Assembly: GCF_900188345.1 (NCBI RefSeq)
Contig: NZ_FZOD01000025.1
Location: 1 to 64,000 of the forward strand
DNA from: Streptosporangium subroseum
Lineage (GTDB): Bacteria; Actinomycetota; Actinomycetes; Streptosporangiales; Streptosporangiaceae
Reading direction: 5' to 3'
Length of the DNA stretch: 64,000 bases
The translations under genes and the position numbers were made by a program. Positions 8,194 through 15,243 of this stretch are shown here, in pieces (the stretch's first letter is position 1; each line of letters begins with the position of its first letter). The notes under the pieces were generated by a model. That model searched no databases and was not told the origin of the DNA. It saw only the letters and a list, made by a program, of their open reading frames with translations.

Positions 8194-9093
8194 GGGGACG
8201 AGGAGCGGCTGCCGGTCGTCCTGCGTGATCCATCCGCGGGTCGCCTCGAAGGTCCTCTGCGCGATCAGCTTCTGACCCGCCTCGTTGGGGTGGAAGTAGT
8301 CCCATTTGCTGAGGTGGCCCAGCGTGAACGACTGGTTGAACACGGCGTTGCCGTCGGACCTGCAGGCTGGGCCGTACGCGGCGCAGACCCTGGCGAGGGC
8401 GGCGTTGTAGGCGGCGATCCGGCCTCGCACGCGGTCGCGCCGCGCCCGGTCGGCGGCGGACGTCGAGGCGGGTTTGGCCAGCATGGTGGGGCAGATGTGC
8501 CCGACGGCCCAGAACCCGCGCGCTATCACGTCGTTCTTGCCGACCCGCCACAGCCGCTTGACGTCGGGGATGCTCGCCACGAACACCTTGCCGCCGGGCC
8601 GCCCGGTCCGGAACAGCGACAGGGCCTCGTACATCCGCCTCTCGTAGACGTTCACGGGGGTCATCAGGCGCTCTTCGGACACGCAGGCGTCCTGGGCGCC
8701 GATCAGGATCGTCACGTAGTCCGCGCCGCGGGCGACCGCCTTCGCGACCTGCCCGGCGAGGTCGGCGCTGGTCGCTCCGGGGACGGCGAAGTTCAGGTTG
8801 TGACCGGAGATGATCTGGTCCAGGCTCCGCAGCTTCAGGTAGTGGCTCTGGACGAACGAATGGTCACCCGTCGACCAGGAGCGCGAGGGGCAGGGGACGT
8901 ACCAGCCGCAGGCGTTGAATCCGGCACTGATCGAGTCTCCGAGCGCCGCCATGATCACCGGCCGCCACGGCTGGGTCGTGGTGCTCCCGACGGGGGTCGC
9001 CAAGGTGGCCGTAAGCGCCGTCACCCCTGTGAAAACGGTCACAGTCCTACGGAACGTGGCGCTTGTGAATGCGGTCACAGTCCTGCGAAGCAT
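8191..9093 (-). CDS. Secreted SGNH/GDSL lipase-esterase, 300 aa
   Basis: SGNH motifs are visible in order: ALGDSISAGF (nucleophile Ser, near residue 53), FAVPGATSADLA (block II), ILIGAQDACV (block III, with Gln where Asn is usual) and FHPNEAGQ (catalytic His). The N-terminus is basic then hydrophobic and probably a signal peptide. It contains an in-frame 12-codon duplication (RRTVT-FT repeated), matching a 36-bp DNA repeat at 9028-9096. Cysteines in NACGWYVPCPS suggest a disulfide as in Streptomyces-type lipases. The stop codon sits inside a 38-bp tandem array. Confidence 0.82.
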   Translation of the reverse strand: MLRRTVTAFTSATFRRTVTVFTGVTALTATLATPVGSTTTQPWRPVIMAALGDSISAGFNACGWYVPCPSRSWSTGDHSFVQSHYLKLRSLDQIISGHNLNFAVPGATSADLAGQVAKAVARGADYVTILIGAQDACVSEERLMTPVNVYERRMYEALSLFRTGRPGGKVFVASIPDVKRLWRVGKNDVIARGFWAVGHICPTMLAKPASTSAADRARRDRVRGRIAAYNAALARVCAAYGPACRSDGNAVFNQSFTLGHLSKWDYFHPNEAGQKLIAQRTFEATRGWITQDDRQPLLVP

Positions 9094-9096
9094 GGC
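9028..9096. repeat. 36-bp direct duplication inside a signal-peptide region
   Basis: Two copies (9028-9060 and 9064-9096), offset by 36 bp and sharing the core CGGTCACAGTCCT, lie in the first codons of the secreted lipase. Because 36 is divisible by three, the reading frame is kept. Confidence 0.7.
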
Positions 9097-9258
9097 ACCT
9101 CCGGCTGAGAGATCACGTCTGCTTCGGATGTATCACCGCAGGACAGCGCCGTGCGCTCCATTGACCGAGTGCCTTGGTTTTCTTGACAGAACGTGGCGGC
9201 TGTGCTGGTTCAGGGGCCATCGTCGAACACGTTCAGTTTCCCGCGTAGGGTGGCGGAG

Positions 9259-10488
9259 GTGAGTGTTGCGCTCGGATTGACCCGTCCCCTCGTGGTGAGA
9301 ACCACCCTCGTCGGCGACCCCGGCGACCTGTTCGCTCAACTGCCCGAAACCGCCCCTTATGCCTGGATCAGGCATGGTGAGGGGCTGGTCGCCTGGGGCG
9401 AGGCCGCACGTGTGACCGTGCCGCCGGGTCCCGGGCGCTTCGACTGGGCTCGCGACTGGCTGTCGACCATCTTCGGTGAGGCCAGCGTCGACGACGACGT
9501 ACGGACCCCCGGCTCGGGACCGGTCGCCTTCGGCTCATTCACCTTCGACCCGGAGTCCCGCGGTTCCGTCCTCGTCGTGCCCCAGACGATCCTCGCCCGC
9601 CGCGACGGCCGCGCCTGGCTGACCACCATCGGCGAAGAACGGCTCGACCTGGTCACCCCGCTCCGCGACCCCGGCAGGATCCGGTACGGCGACGGCAGCC
9701 TGACCGCCCCCGAGTGGGAGCACGCCGTGGCCCGGGCCGTCCGGCGGATCAGGTCGGGCCGCCTGGAGAAGACCGTGCTCGCCCGCGACCTGACCGCCAC
9801 CGCGGAGCGGACGATCGACGTCCGTCTGCTGCTGACCCGCCTGGCCCGCCGCTACCCCGACTGCTACACCTTCTCCTGCGCCGGCCTGATCGGCGCCACC
9901 CCCGAGCTGCTGGTACGGCACACCGGGGAGATGATCGAGTCCCTGGTCCTGGCCGGCACGACCCCCAGGGGCACCAGCCGGGCCGACGACATGGCGCGCG
10001 GCGCGGCTCTGTTCGCCTCGGCGAAGGATCGTTACGAGCACACCTGCGCGGTGGAGTCGGTGCGCGAGGCGCTGAGCCCGCTCTGCTCCGAGCTGAAGAT
10101 CCCCGAGGAGCCCGAGCTCCTGATGCTGCCGAACGTCCAGCATCTGGCCAGCCCCGTGACCGGGCGGCTCTCCGCCGGGGCCTCGGTCCTGGACGTGGTG
10201 GCGGCCATGCACCCGACCGCCGCCGTCGGCGGCACGCCCACCGAGGCCGCGCTCGACGTCATCCGCGAACTGGAGGGCATGGACCGCGCCGGTTACGCCG
10301 GTCCGGTCGGCTGGATCGACGCCCGGGGCGACGGCGAGTGGGGCATCGCGCTGCGCTGCGCCCAGATCGAGGGTCCCCGGGCCCGGCTGTTCGCCGGCTG
10401 CGGCATCATGGGCGACTCCGATCCGGCCTCCGAGCTCGCCGAGGCCCAGGCCAAGCTCCGCGTGATGCAGTACGCCCTGGAAGGCTGA
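9259..10488 (+). CDS. menF: Isochorismate synthase
   Basis: Chorismate-utilising enzyme of about 409 residues. It converts chorismate to isochorismate for menaquinone or a 2,3-dihydroxybenzoate-type product. The chorismate-binding core shows KTVLARDLTA, GATPELLVRHTGEMIES, LAGTTPRGTS, HLASPVTGRL, HPTAAVGGTPTEAALDVI and the C-terminal FAGCGIMGDSDPASELAEA with metal-binding acids. GTG at 9259 is used; a GTG at 9292 or the upstream GTG at 9193 are possible because the SD-like GGCGGAG lies unusually close. No men or siderophore genes are adjacent, so a menaquinone role is the default assumption. The 3' end continues into a tandem repeat array. Confidence 0.88.
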   Translation: MSVALGLTRPLVVRTTLVGDPGDLFAQLPETAPYAWIRHGEGLVAWGEAARVTVPPGPGRFDWARDWLSTIFGEASVDDDVRTPGSGPVAFGSFTFDPESRGSVLVVPQTILARRDGRAWLTTIGEERLDLVTPLRDPGRIRYGDGSLTAPEWEHAVARAVRRIRSGRLEKTVLARDLTATAERTIDVRLLLTRLARRYPDCYTFSCAGLIGATPELLVRHTGEMIESLVLAGTTPRGTSRADDMARGAALFASAKDRYEHTCAVESVREALSPLCSELKIPEEPELLMLPNVQHLASPVTGRLSAGASVLDVVAAMHPTAAVGGTPTEAALDVIRELEGMDRAGYAGPVGWIDARGDGEWGIALRCAQIEGPRARLFAGCGIMGDSDPASELAEAQAKLRVMQYALEG

Positions 10489-10620
10489 CCTCCGCGTGAC
10501 GCGGCATGCCCGGGGCTGACTTCGTGTGACGCGGCACACCCTGGGTCCGGCCTCGCGTGACGCGGCATGCCTTGGGGCCGGCCTCGCATGACGCGGCACG
10601 CCCCGGGGCCGGTTTCGCGC
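10463..10620. repeat. About 31-bp tandem repeat array extending the menF 3' end
   Basis: TGACGCGGCA occurs at 10497, 10527, 10558 and 10589 (30, 31, 31 bp apart), each followed by a YRCCC segment and a CCGGCCTCGCG-like tail. A first related copy (TGATGCAGTACGCCCTGG) begins at 10463 inside the coding sequence, so the array appears to repeat the last codons and stop region of menF. Confidence 0.75.
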
Positions 10621-10882
10621 GGACGTAGTCGTCCTGAAGGACGGCCTTCCCGTGATGTGACAGTCGCGACATGCCCTGGAAGGCCGACCTTCACAAGGAC
10701 CGCGCCGACCGGGGCAAATGCCCGAATCCCTACCCGCGGCTGTTGGTCACCCGGCACATGGGCGTACCCTCGCAAGGGCAATACATCGGACATTTCCCGC
10801 AAGAAAATCAAAACTTTCTTCTGCTCGACGTTCTTTCTTTCGTCGCCGCGCAGCCGGCCCGCTTGCCAGGGAGAGGAAGATC
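10489..10882. other. Intergenic region with repeats and an AT-rich promoter stretch
   Basis: About 394 bp. The left part is the repeat array, with a further diverged copy near 10650-10690 containing ATGCCCTGGAAGGCCGACC. The right part (about 10780-10850) is markedly AT-richer and is the likely promoter of the GNAT gene. No gene is supported. Confidence 0.55.
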
Positions 10883-11440
10883 ATGGCCTTACTGACCACC
10901 GCCCGCCTCACGGTGCGCGACTGGAGTCCCGACGACGCCACCGAGGCCCTGACCGTCTACGGCGCGCCAGAGGTCACCCGGTGGCTGTCCCCGGCGATGA
11001 CACAGATCAATGACGAACAGGCGATGCGGACCACGCTCGAGTCGTGGCTGGGCCTCCGCGACGCCCTGATCCCCCCGCTGGGCCGCTGGGCGATCGTCCG
11101 CACCTCCGACCAACAGGTCGTCGGCGGTCTCTCCCTGAGATACCTGCCGCCGGACGAGGAGGACATCGAGATCGGCTGGCAGCTCGCCCCCGGCGCCTGG
11201 GGGAACGGCTACGCCACCGAGGCCGCCCGGGCCCTGGCCGGGTGGGCGTTCTCCATCGGCGCCCACGAGCTCGTCGCGGTCGTCCGGGTGAACAACGAGC
11301 GCGGCGCCGGCACGGCCAAACGCATCGGCATGCAGTGGGTGGGCGAGACGGACAAGTACTACGAGACCCATCTCAACGTCTACCGGCTCTGGCCCAGCGA
11401 CCTCACCGCCGCCGAAGCGGCCGACACGCTCAAGCTCTGA
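10883..11440 (+). CDS. GNAT family N-acetyltransferase (RimJ/RimL type)
   Basis: 185 residues beginning MALLTTARLTVRDWSPDDAT, typical of RimJ-like GNATs that acetylate protein N-termini or small amines. The acetyl-CoA loop is seen around WQLAPGAWGNGYATEAARAL, with the later beta-strand/helix segment VRVNNERGAGTAKRIGM. ATG at 10883 follows GAGAGGAAGATC and is far better supported than the longer open frame upstream. It stands alone, and a 38-bp repeat array separates it from the convergent response-regulator gene. Confidence 0.85.
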   Translation: MALLTTARLTVRDWSPDDATEALTVYGAPEVTRWLSPAMTQINDEQAMRTTLESWLGLRDALIPPLGRWAIVRTSDQQVVGGLSLRYLPPDEEDIEIGWQLAPGAWGNGYATEAARALAGWAFSIGAHELVAVVRVNNERGAGTAKRIGMQWVGETDKYYETHLNVYRLWPSDLTAAEAADTLKL

Positions 11441-11506
11441 CCTCGAAGACCTCGAAGACCTCGGAGCTGTCGGAGCTGTCGGAGCTGTCGGAACCACCAT
11501 CGGAAG

Positions 11507-11693
11507 CCGTCAGGAACCGCCGATGGGAAGCTTCCGGCCGACACTTCGCCGGCCGGAAGCCGTCACCAACCGCCGACCGGAAACTTTCGGTCGGGAACCG
11601 TCACGGACCGCCGGCCAGATGCTTTCGGCCGGGAACCGTCACGAATCGTCAGCTGGAGGCTTTCGACCGGGAACCGCCGGCCGGGAGCCGTCA
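11507..11693. repeat. 38-bp tandem repeat array between convergent genes
   Basis: CCGTCA (CCGCCG in one copy) occurs at 11560, 11598, 11636 and 11674, exactly 38 bp apart, with conserved GGAACTTTCGG-like interiors. Related copies lie at 11507 and 11688. The copy at 11688 contains the stop codon (11691-11693) of the minus-strand response regulator, the same phase as the lipase array at 8188. Short GGAGCTGTC repeats precede it at 11462-11490. Confidence 0.8.
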
Positions 11694-12335
11694 GGAGCCG
11701 AGGTAACGCAGCACGGCCAGGACCCGCCGGCTGTAGCCGGTGACGTGCAGGAGCCCGAGTTTGTCGAAGATGGCGTTGACGTGCTTCTCGACGGCACTCT
11801 GGGAGACGTGGAGCCGCTCGGCCACGGAGGCGTTGGTGCAGCCCTGCGCCATGTGGTCGAGCACGTCGCGCTCCCGGGGAGTGAGGCGGCTCAGCGGGTC
11901 GACGTGGGTGGTGCGGGCGAGGAGCTGCCGCACCACCTCGGGGTCGAAGGCCGCTCCCCCGGCGCCGACCCGGTCGAGCGCGTCGAGGAAGTCGGCGACC
12001 TGGGCCACCCGGTCCTTGAGCAGATAGCCCACCCCGTCCACGTCACCGCTCATCAGCTCGGTGGCGTAGTGCTTCTCGACATACTGCGACAGGACCAGCA
12101 CGCGCGTTCCCGGCCAGCGGCGCCGGATCTCCAGTGCCGCTCGCAGCCCCTCGTCGGTGTGGGTCGGCGGCATCCGGACGTCGGCGACCACGATGTCGGG
12201 CCGGTGCTCGGCCACCGCGTCGAGCAGCGCCTCGCCGTCGCCGACCGCGGCCGGGACGTCGTGCCCCTCCTCGACCAGCAGCCGGATCAGCCCCTCGCGC
12301 AGCAGCGTGGAGTCCTCCGCCAGGATCACCCGCAC
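11691..12335 (-). CDS. NarL/FixJ-type response regulator
   Basis: 214 residues starting with GTG (VRVILAEDSTLLREGL). The receiver domain carries the acidic pocket in LAEDS and the phospho-acceptor Asp in PDIVVADVRMPP, with the Lys in YLLKDRV. The C-terminal LuxR helix-turn-helix reads LTPRERDVLDHMAQG and SVAERLHVSQSAVEKHV. It overlaps the end of the histidine kinase gene by 10 bases, which indicates translational coupling and a cognate pair. The targets are not visible. Confidence 0.92.
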   Translation of the reverse strand: MRVILAEDSTLLREGLIRLLVEEGHDVPAAVGDGEALLDAVAEHRPDIVVADVRMPPTHTDEGLRAALEIRRRWPGTRVLVLSQYVEKHYATELMSGDVDGVGYLLKDRVAQVADFLDALDRVGAGGAAFDPEVVRQLLARTTHVDPLSRLTPRERDVLDHMAQGCTNASVAERLHVSQSAVEKHVNAIFDKLGLLHVTGYSRRVLAVLRYLGS

Positions 12336-13450
12336 GGGAGCTCCGCGGTGATCGTGGTGGGCCCGCCGGTCGGGCTGTCCACCCGGAACCGGCCGTCCAG
12401 GGCGGCCACCCTGCGGGCCAGGCCGGACAGACCGCCGCCCGCGGGGTCGGCGCCCCCGCACCCGTCGTCCCGCGTCCGCACAATGATCACTGCGCCTTCC
12501 TTGAGGATCTCAACGGTGACCGCTCGGGCCCCCGCGTGCTTGGCGGCGTTCGTGACGGCCTCGCAGACCACGAAGTAGACCGCGGTCTCCACCTGCGTGG
12601 CGGGACGCTCCCCCAGGCCGTAACGGACCGTCACCGGCACCCCGGCCCGTTCCGCGACGGTGGCGAGGGCGTCCCTGAGGCCGAGGGAGTCCAGGCCGGT
12701 CGGGTAGACCCGCCAGGCCACGTCCCGCAGGTCGCCCAGCGCCTCCTGGGCCTCGTCGTGGGCCTGGCGGAGCAACTCACCGAGGAGTTCCGGCGAGCGG
12801 CCCCTGCGTGCGCGGCCGATCAGCATGGCCAGCGCGACCAGACGCTGCTGCACGCCGTCATGGAGATCGCGTTCGATGCGCCTGCGCTCCTGGTCGACGG
12901 CCGCCACGATGCCCGCGCGGGTCTCGGCCAGCTCGGTGATGCGGTGTTCGAGCAGCTCGGTGGGGCTCGGCCCGAGTGCCAGCCGGGCGACCCGCCGCTC
13001 CAGGGCCACGAGCCCGATGAATCCCATGATCTCCAGGAAGAGCAGGACCAGCCCGCCGACCAGGATGTAGAGCACCAGGAACGCGGTCGGCTCCATGTCG
13101 TCGAACGGCCTGCCCCGGCCCCACTGCCAGGCGAGCTGGACACCGAGTCCGGCCCCGAAGACCAGGAGCGTGAGCACCAGGCCGCCCAGCACTCCGATCG
13201 GCCAGCGCCTCGCCAGGTAGCGCAGCGCCCGTCGCCCGTCGTAGCCGGACACCTCCACCCCGCCGAACAGCCTCAGCCGTACGACCTCGGCGTCCACCAG
13301 CCGTACGGCCCCGGCCAGCACGCCCGGGCGCGCCCGGGGAACGAGCAGGAAGGGGCCCGCGAGGATCAGGAAGGCCAGCTCGGCCAGGGCCGCCGGAACC
13401 CCGAGCACGTGTCCGGCCAGCGCCCGGCAGGCCCTGATCACGACGCTCAC
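12326..13450 (-). CDS. NarL-type sensor histidine kinase
   Basis: 374 residues with GTG at 13450 overlapping the dedA stop (GTGA). The N-terminal part has several hydrophobic segments, including WPIGVLGGLVLTLLVFGAGL and FLVLYILVGGLVLLFLEIMG, forming a membrane sensor. The HisKA_3 H-box is ERDLHDGVQQRLVALAM, and the HATPase domain has the N-box CEAVTNAAKHAGA and glycine-rich G-boxes. It phosphorylates the downstream response regulator. A much longer open frame into the dedA gene exists, but its first 200 codons are antisense-like noise from the other frame. Confidence 0.92.
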   Translation of the reverse strand: MSVVIRACRALAGHVLGVPAALAELAFLILAGPFLLVPRARPGVLAGAVRLVDAEVVRLRLFGGVEVSGYDGRRALRYLARRWPIGVLGGLVLTLLVFGAGLGVQLAWQWGRGRPFDDMEPTAFLVLYILVGGLVLLFLEIMGFIGLVALERRVARLALGPSPTELLEHRITELAETRAGIVAAVDQERRRIERDLHDGVQQRLVALAMLIGRARRGRSPELLGELLRQAHDEAQEALGDLRDVAWRVYPTGLDSLGLRDALATVAERAGVPVTVRYGLGERPATQVETAVYFVVCEAVTNAAKHAGARAVTVEILKEGAVIIVRTRDDGCGGADPAGGGLSGLARRVAALDGRFRVDSPTGGPTTITAELPCG

Positions 13451-14124
13451 GACCGCGCGTGGTACTTTCCCTTGCGCTGGTCCCTCAGCCGTATCACCAC
13501 GAAGGCCACCACGGCGAGCACGACGATGCCCAGTACGACCTTGGACACGATCCCCATGTAGTTCTCGACCAGCGACCAGTTCTCCCCGAGCATGTATCCG
13601 GCCATCACGAAGGCCGTGTTCCAGATGAGGCTGCCCAGCGTGGTGAGGAGGGTGAACGTCATGATCGGCATGCGCTCGACCCCGGCCGGGATCGAGATGA
13701 GGCTCCGGAAGATGGGGATCATCCGGCCGAAGAAGACGGTCTTCCTGCCGTGTTTGGCGAACCAGGCCTCGGTTTTCTCGATGTCGGAGACCTTGACCAG
13801 CGGTAGCTTCGCCGCGATGGCCACCACCCTGTCCCGGCCCAGCAGCGCTCCCAGCCCGTAGAGCACCAGTGCGCCGATCACCGACCCCAGGGTGGTCCAG
13901 AGCACCGCGTCGAACAGGCTCATGCTCCCCTTGCTCGCGGTGAACCCGGCGAGCGGGAGGATCACTTCGCTCGGCAGGGGCGGGAACAGGTTCTCCAGCG
14001 CGATGGCCAATCCCGCCCCGGGAGCCCCGAGGGTCTCCATGAGGTTGATCGCCCATCCGGCGATCCCGTCGGCGGGGGGTGCACTCATACGCAAGGCGAT
14101 TCCATCGGCAGTCAGTGAACTCAT
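13447..14124 (-). CDS. DedA family membrane protein
   Basis: 225 residues, four to five membrane segments. The DedA/SNARE-associated core is clear: ENLFPPLPSEVILPLAGF, then GRFF-like FFGRMIPIFRSLISIPAGV with the conserved Arg and Pro, and TTLGSLIWNTAFVMAGYM. DedA proteins act in phospholipid (C55-P or phosphatidylethanolamine) flipping and envelope homeostasis. It is the first gene of a tight operon with a histidine kinase and a response regulator, so the kinase may report envelope state (inference). ATG at 14124 is used; GTG at 14130 is an alternative. Confidence 0.9.
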   Translation of the reverse strand: MSSLTADGIALRMSAPPADGIAGWAINLMETLGAPGAGLAIALENLFPPLPSEVILPLAGFTASKGSMSLFDAVLWTTLGSVIGALVLYGLGALLGRDRVVAIAAKLPLVKVSDIEKTEAWFAKHGRKTVFFGRMIPIFRSLISIPAGVERMPIMTFTLLTTLGSLIWNTAFVMAGYMLGENWSLVENYMGIVSKVVLGIVVLAVVAFVVIRLRDQRKGKYHARS

Positions 14125-14395
14125 GGACACAAGGCTACGTAGATCCGCTTATAGCGCGAATGAGGATCACATCACGCCTGCCGCGGACGCACCCCAGCGT
14201 CCGGAGTGTGGAAAACCCCAGTACCCGCCAGAGCAGGAGGAAACCATCAGGTGGCACCCGGCCGGGCCGTACGCGGAATCCCGCGTACCCGTCGCCGGGG
14301 CAGGACCCGCGGTCCGTCCCCGCTCACCGGCGCCGGGCCAGGGGTTCGACCGATCGACGGGCACGGCCGGGCATGGGCCGATCCCTCCAGAAGGA

Positions 14396-15025
14396 TCACG
14401 TTCTCCGGAGATAGAGCGTCTCGCCGGGCTCGACCACCGCGCGGCCCGCGGTCAGCGTGGCGATCCAACTGGGGAAGACGGGCAGGTCCGACTCACGCAC
14501 CGCGACGCGGAAGCCGACCTCGGCGCCGTAGACGACCTCCCTGACCTCGTACCGCGAGGCATGCAGATCGTTCTCCAGCCGCCCCGCCTGGACGTGGTCC
14601 ACGGTCACCGTCATGGCCTTCGCGGGCACCATCTCGACCAGGGGTGCGAGGTCCAGCGCCTTGCCGACCGATGAGCCGTACGCCCGGATCAGGCCTCCGG
14701 CGCCGAGTTTCACCCCGCCGAAGTAGCGCGTCACCACCGCCACCACGTCACCGAGCCCCCGGCGCAGCAGCGTCTCCAGCATCGGGGTTCCCGCGGTGCC
14801 GCCGGGCTCCCCGTCGTCGTCGGCCCGCTGGACCAGCCGGTCCCCGCCGATCACGTAGGCGGAGCAGTTGTGGCTGGCGTCGGCGTAGAGCTCCTTGCAC
14901 TCGGCGACAAAGGCGCGCGCCTCCTCCTCGGAGGACACCGGCGCCAGGGTGCAGACGAATCGCGACCGCTTGATCTCGGTCTCATGCTCGGTGATGTCTT
15001 CCGGTGTTAGGTACGGCACAGCCAT
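14396..15025 (-). CDS. yigZ: YigZ/IMPACT family protein
   Basis: 209 residues. The N-terminal UPF0029/IMPACT domain includes EIKRSRFVCTLAPV, HNCSAYVIG, DDDGEPGGTAGTPML and VTRYFGGVKLGAGGLIRAYG. A C-terminal DUF1949 domain follows. The family is widely conserved and implicated in translation-related regulation, but its biochemical role in bacteria is unsettled. The ATG is at 15025. It is divergent from the hydantoinase gene with a 218-bp gap and has no evident operon partner. Confidence 0.9.
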   Translation of the reverse strand: MAVPYLTPEDITEHETEIKRSRFVCTLAPVSSEEEARAFVAECKELYADASHNCSAYVIGGDRLVQRADDDGEPGGTAGTPMLETLLRRGLGDVVAVVTRYFGGVKLGAGGLIRAYGSSVGKALDLAPLVEMVPAKAMTVTVDHVQAGRLENDLHASRYEVREVVYGAEVGFRVAVRESDLPVFPSWIATLTAGRAVVEPGETLYLRRT

Positions 15026-15243
15026 TTGGACAGGTTATCGGCCTGTCCGGACGGCCTTCCGCTCGAAAGCCGCGCGGAGAAAAAACCCTCCTGACCTGCG
15101 CCTTAGCCCATTCCCATCGGACTGGCCGTTTCTCCGGCCCGCAACCGGTCCCGGGCGGCACGGGCGGAACGCCCGGGTGGGCCACGCCGCACCATGCACC
15201 TCGCACAAGGCCTCGGTGGGGCGCTGCGCGTACGGTCCAGGAC

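Noticed and set aside
9183..9188. TTGACA as a -35 box for menF
   Set aside because: No convincing -10 element lies at the expected distance; too weak to call.
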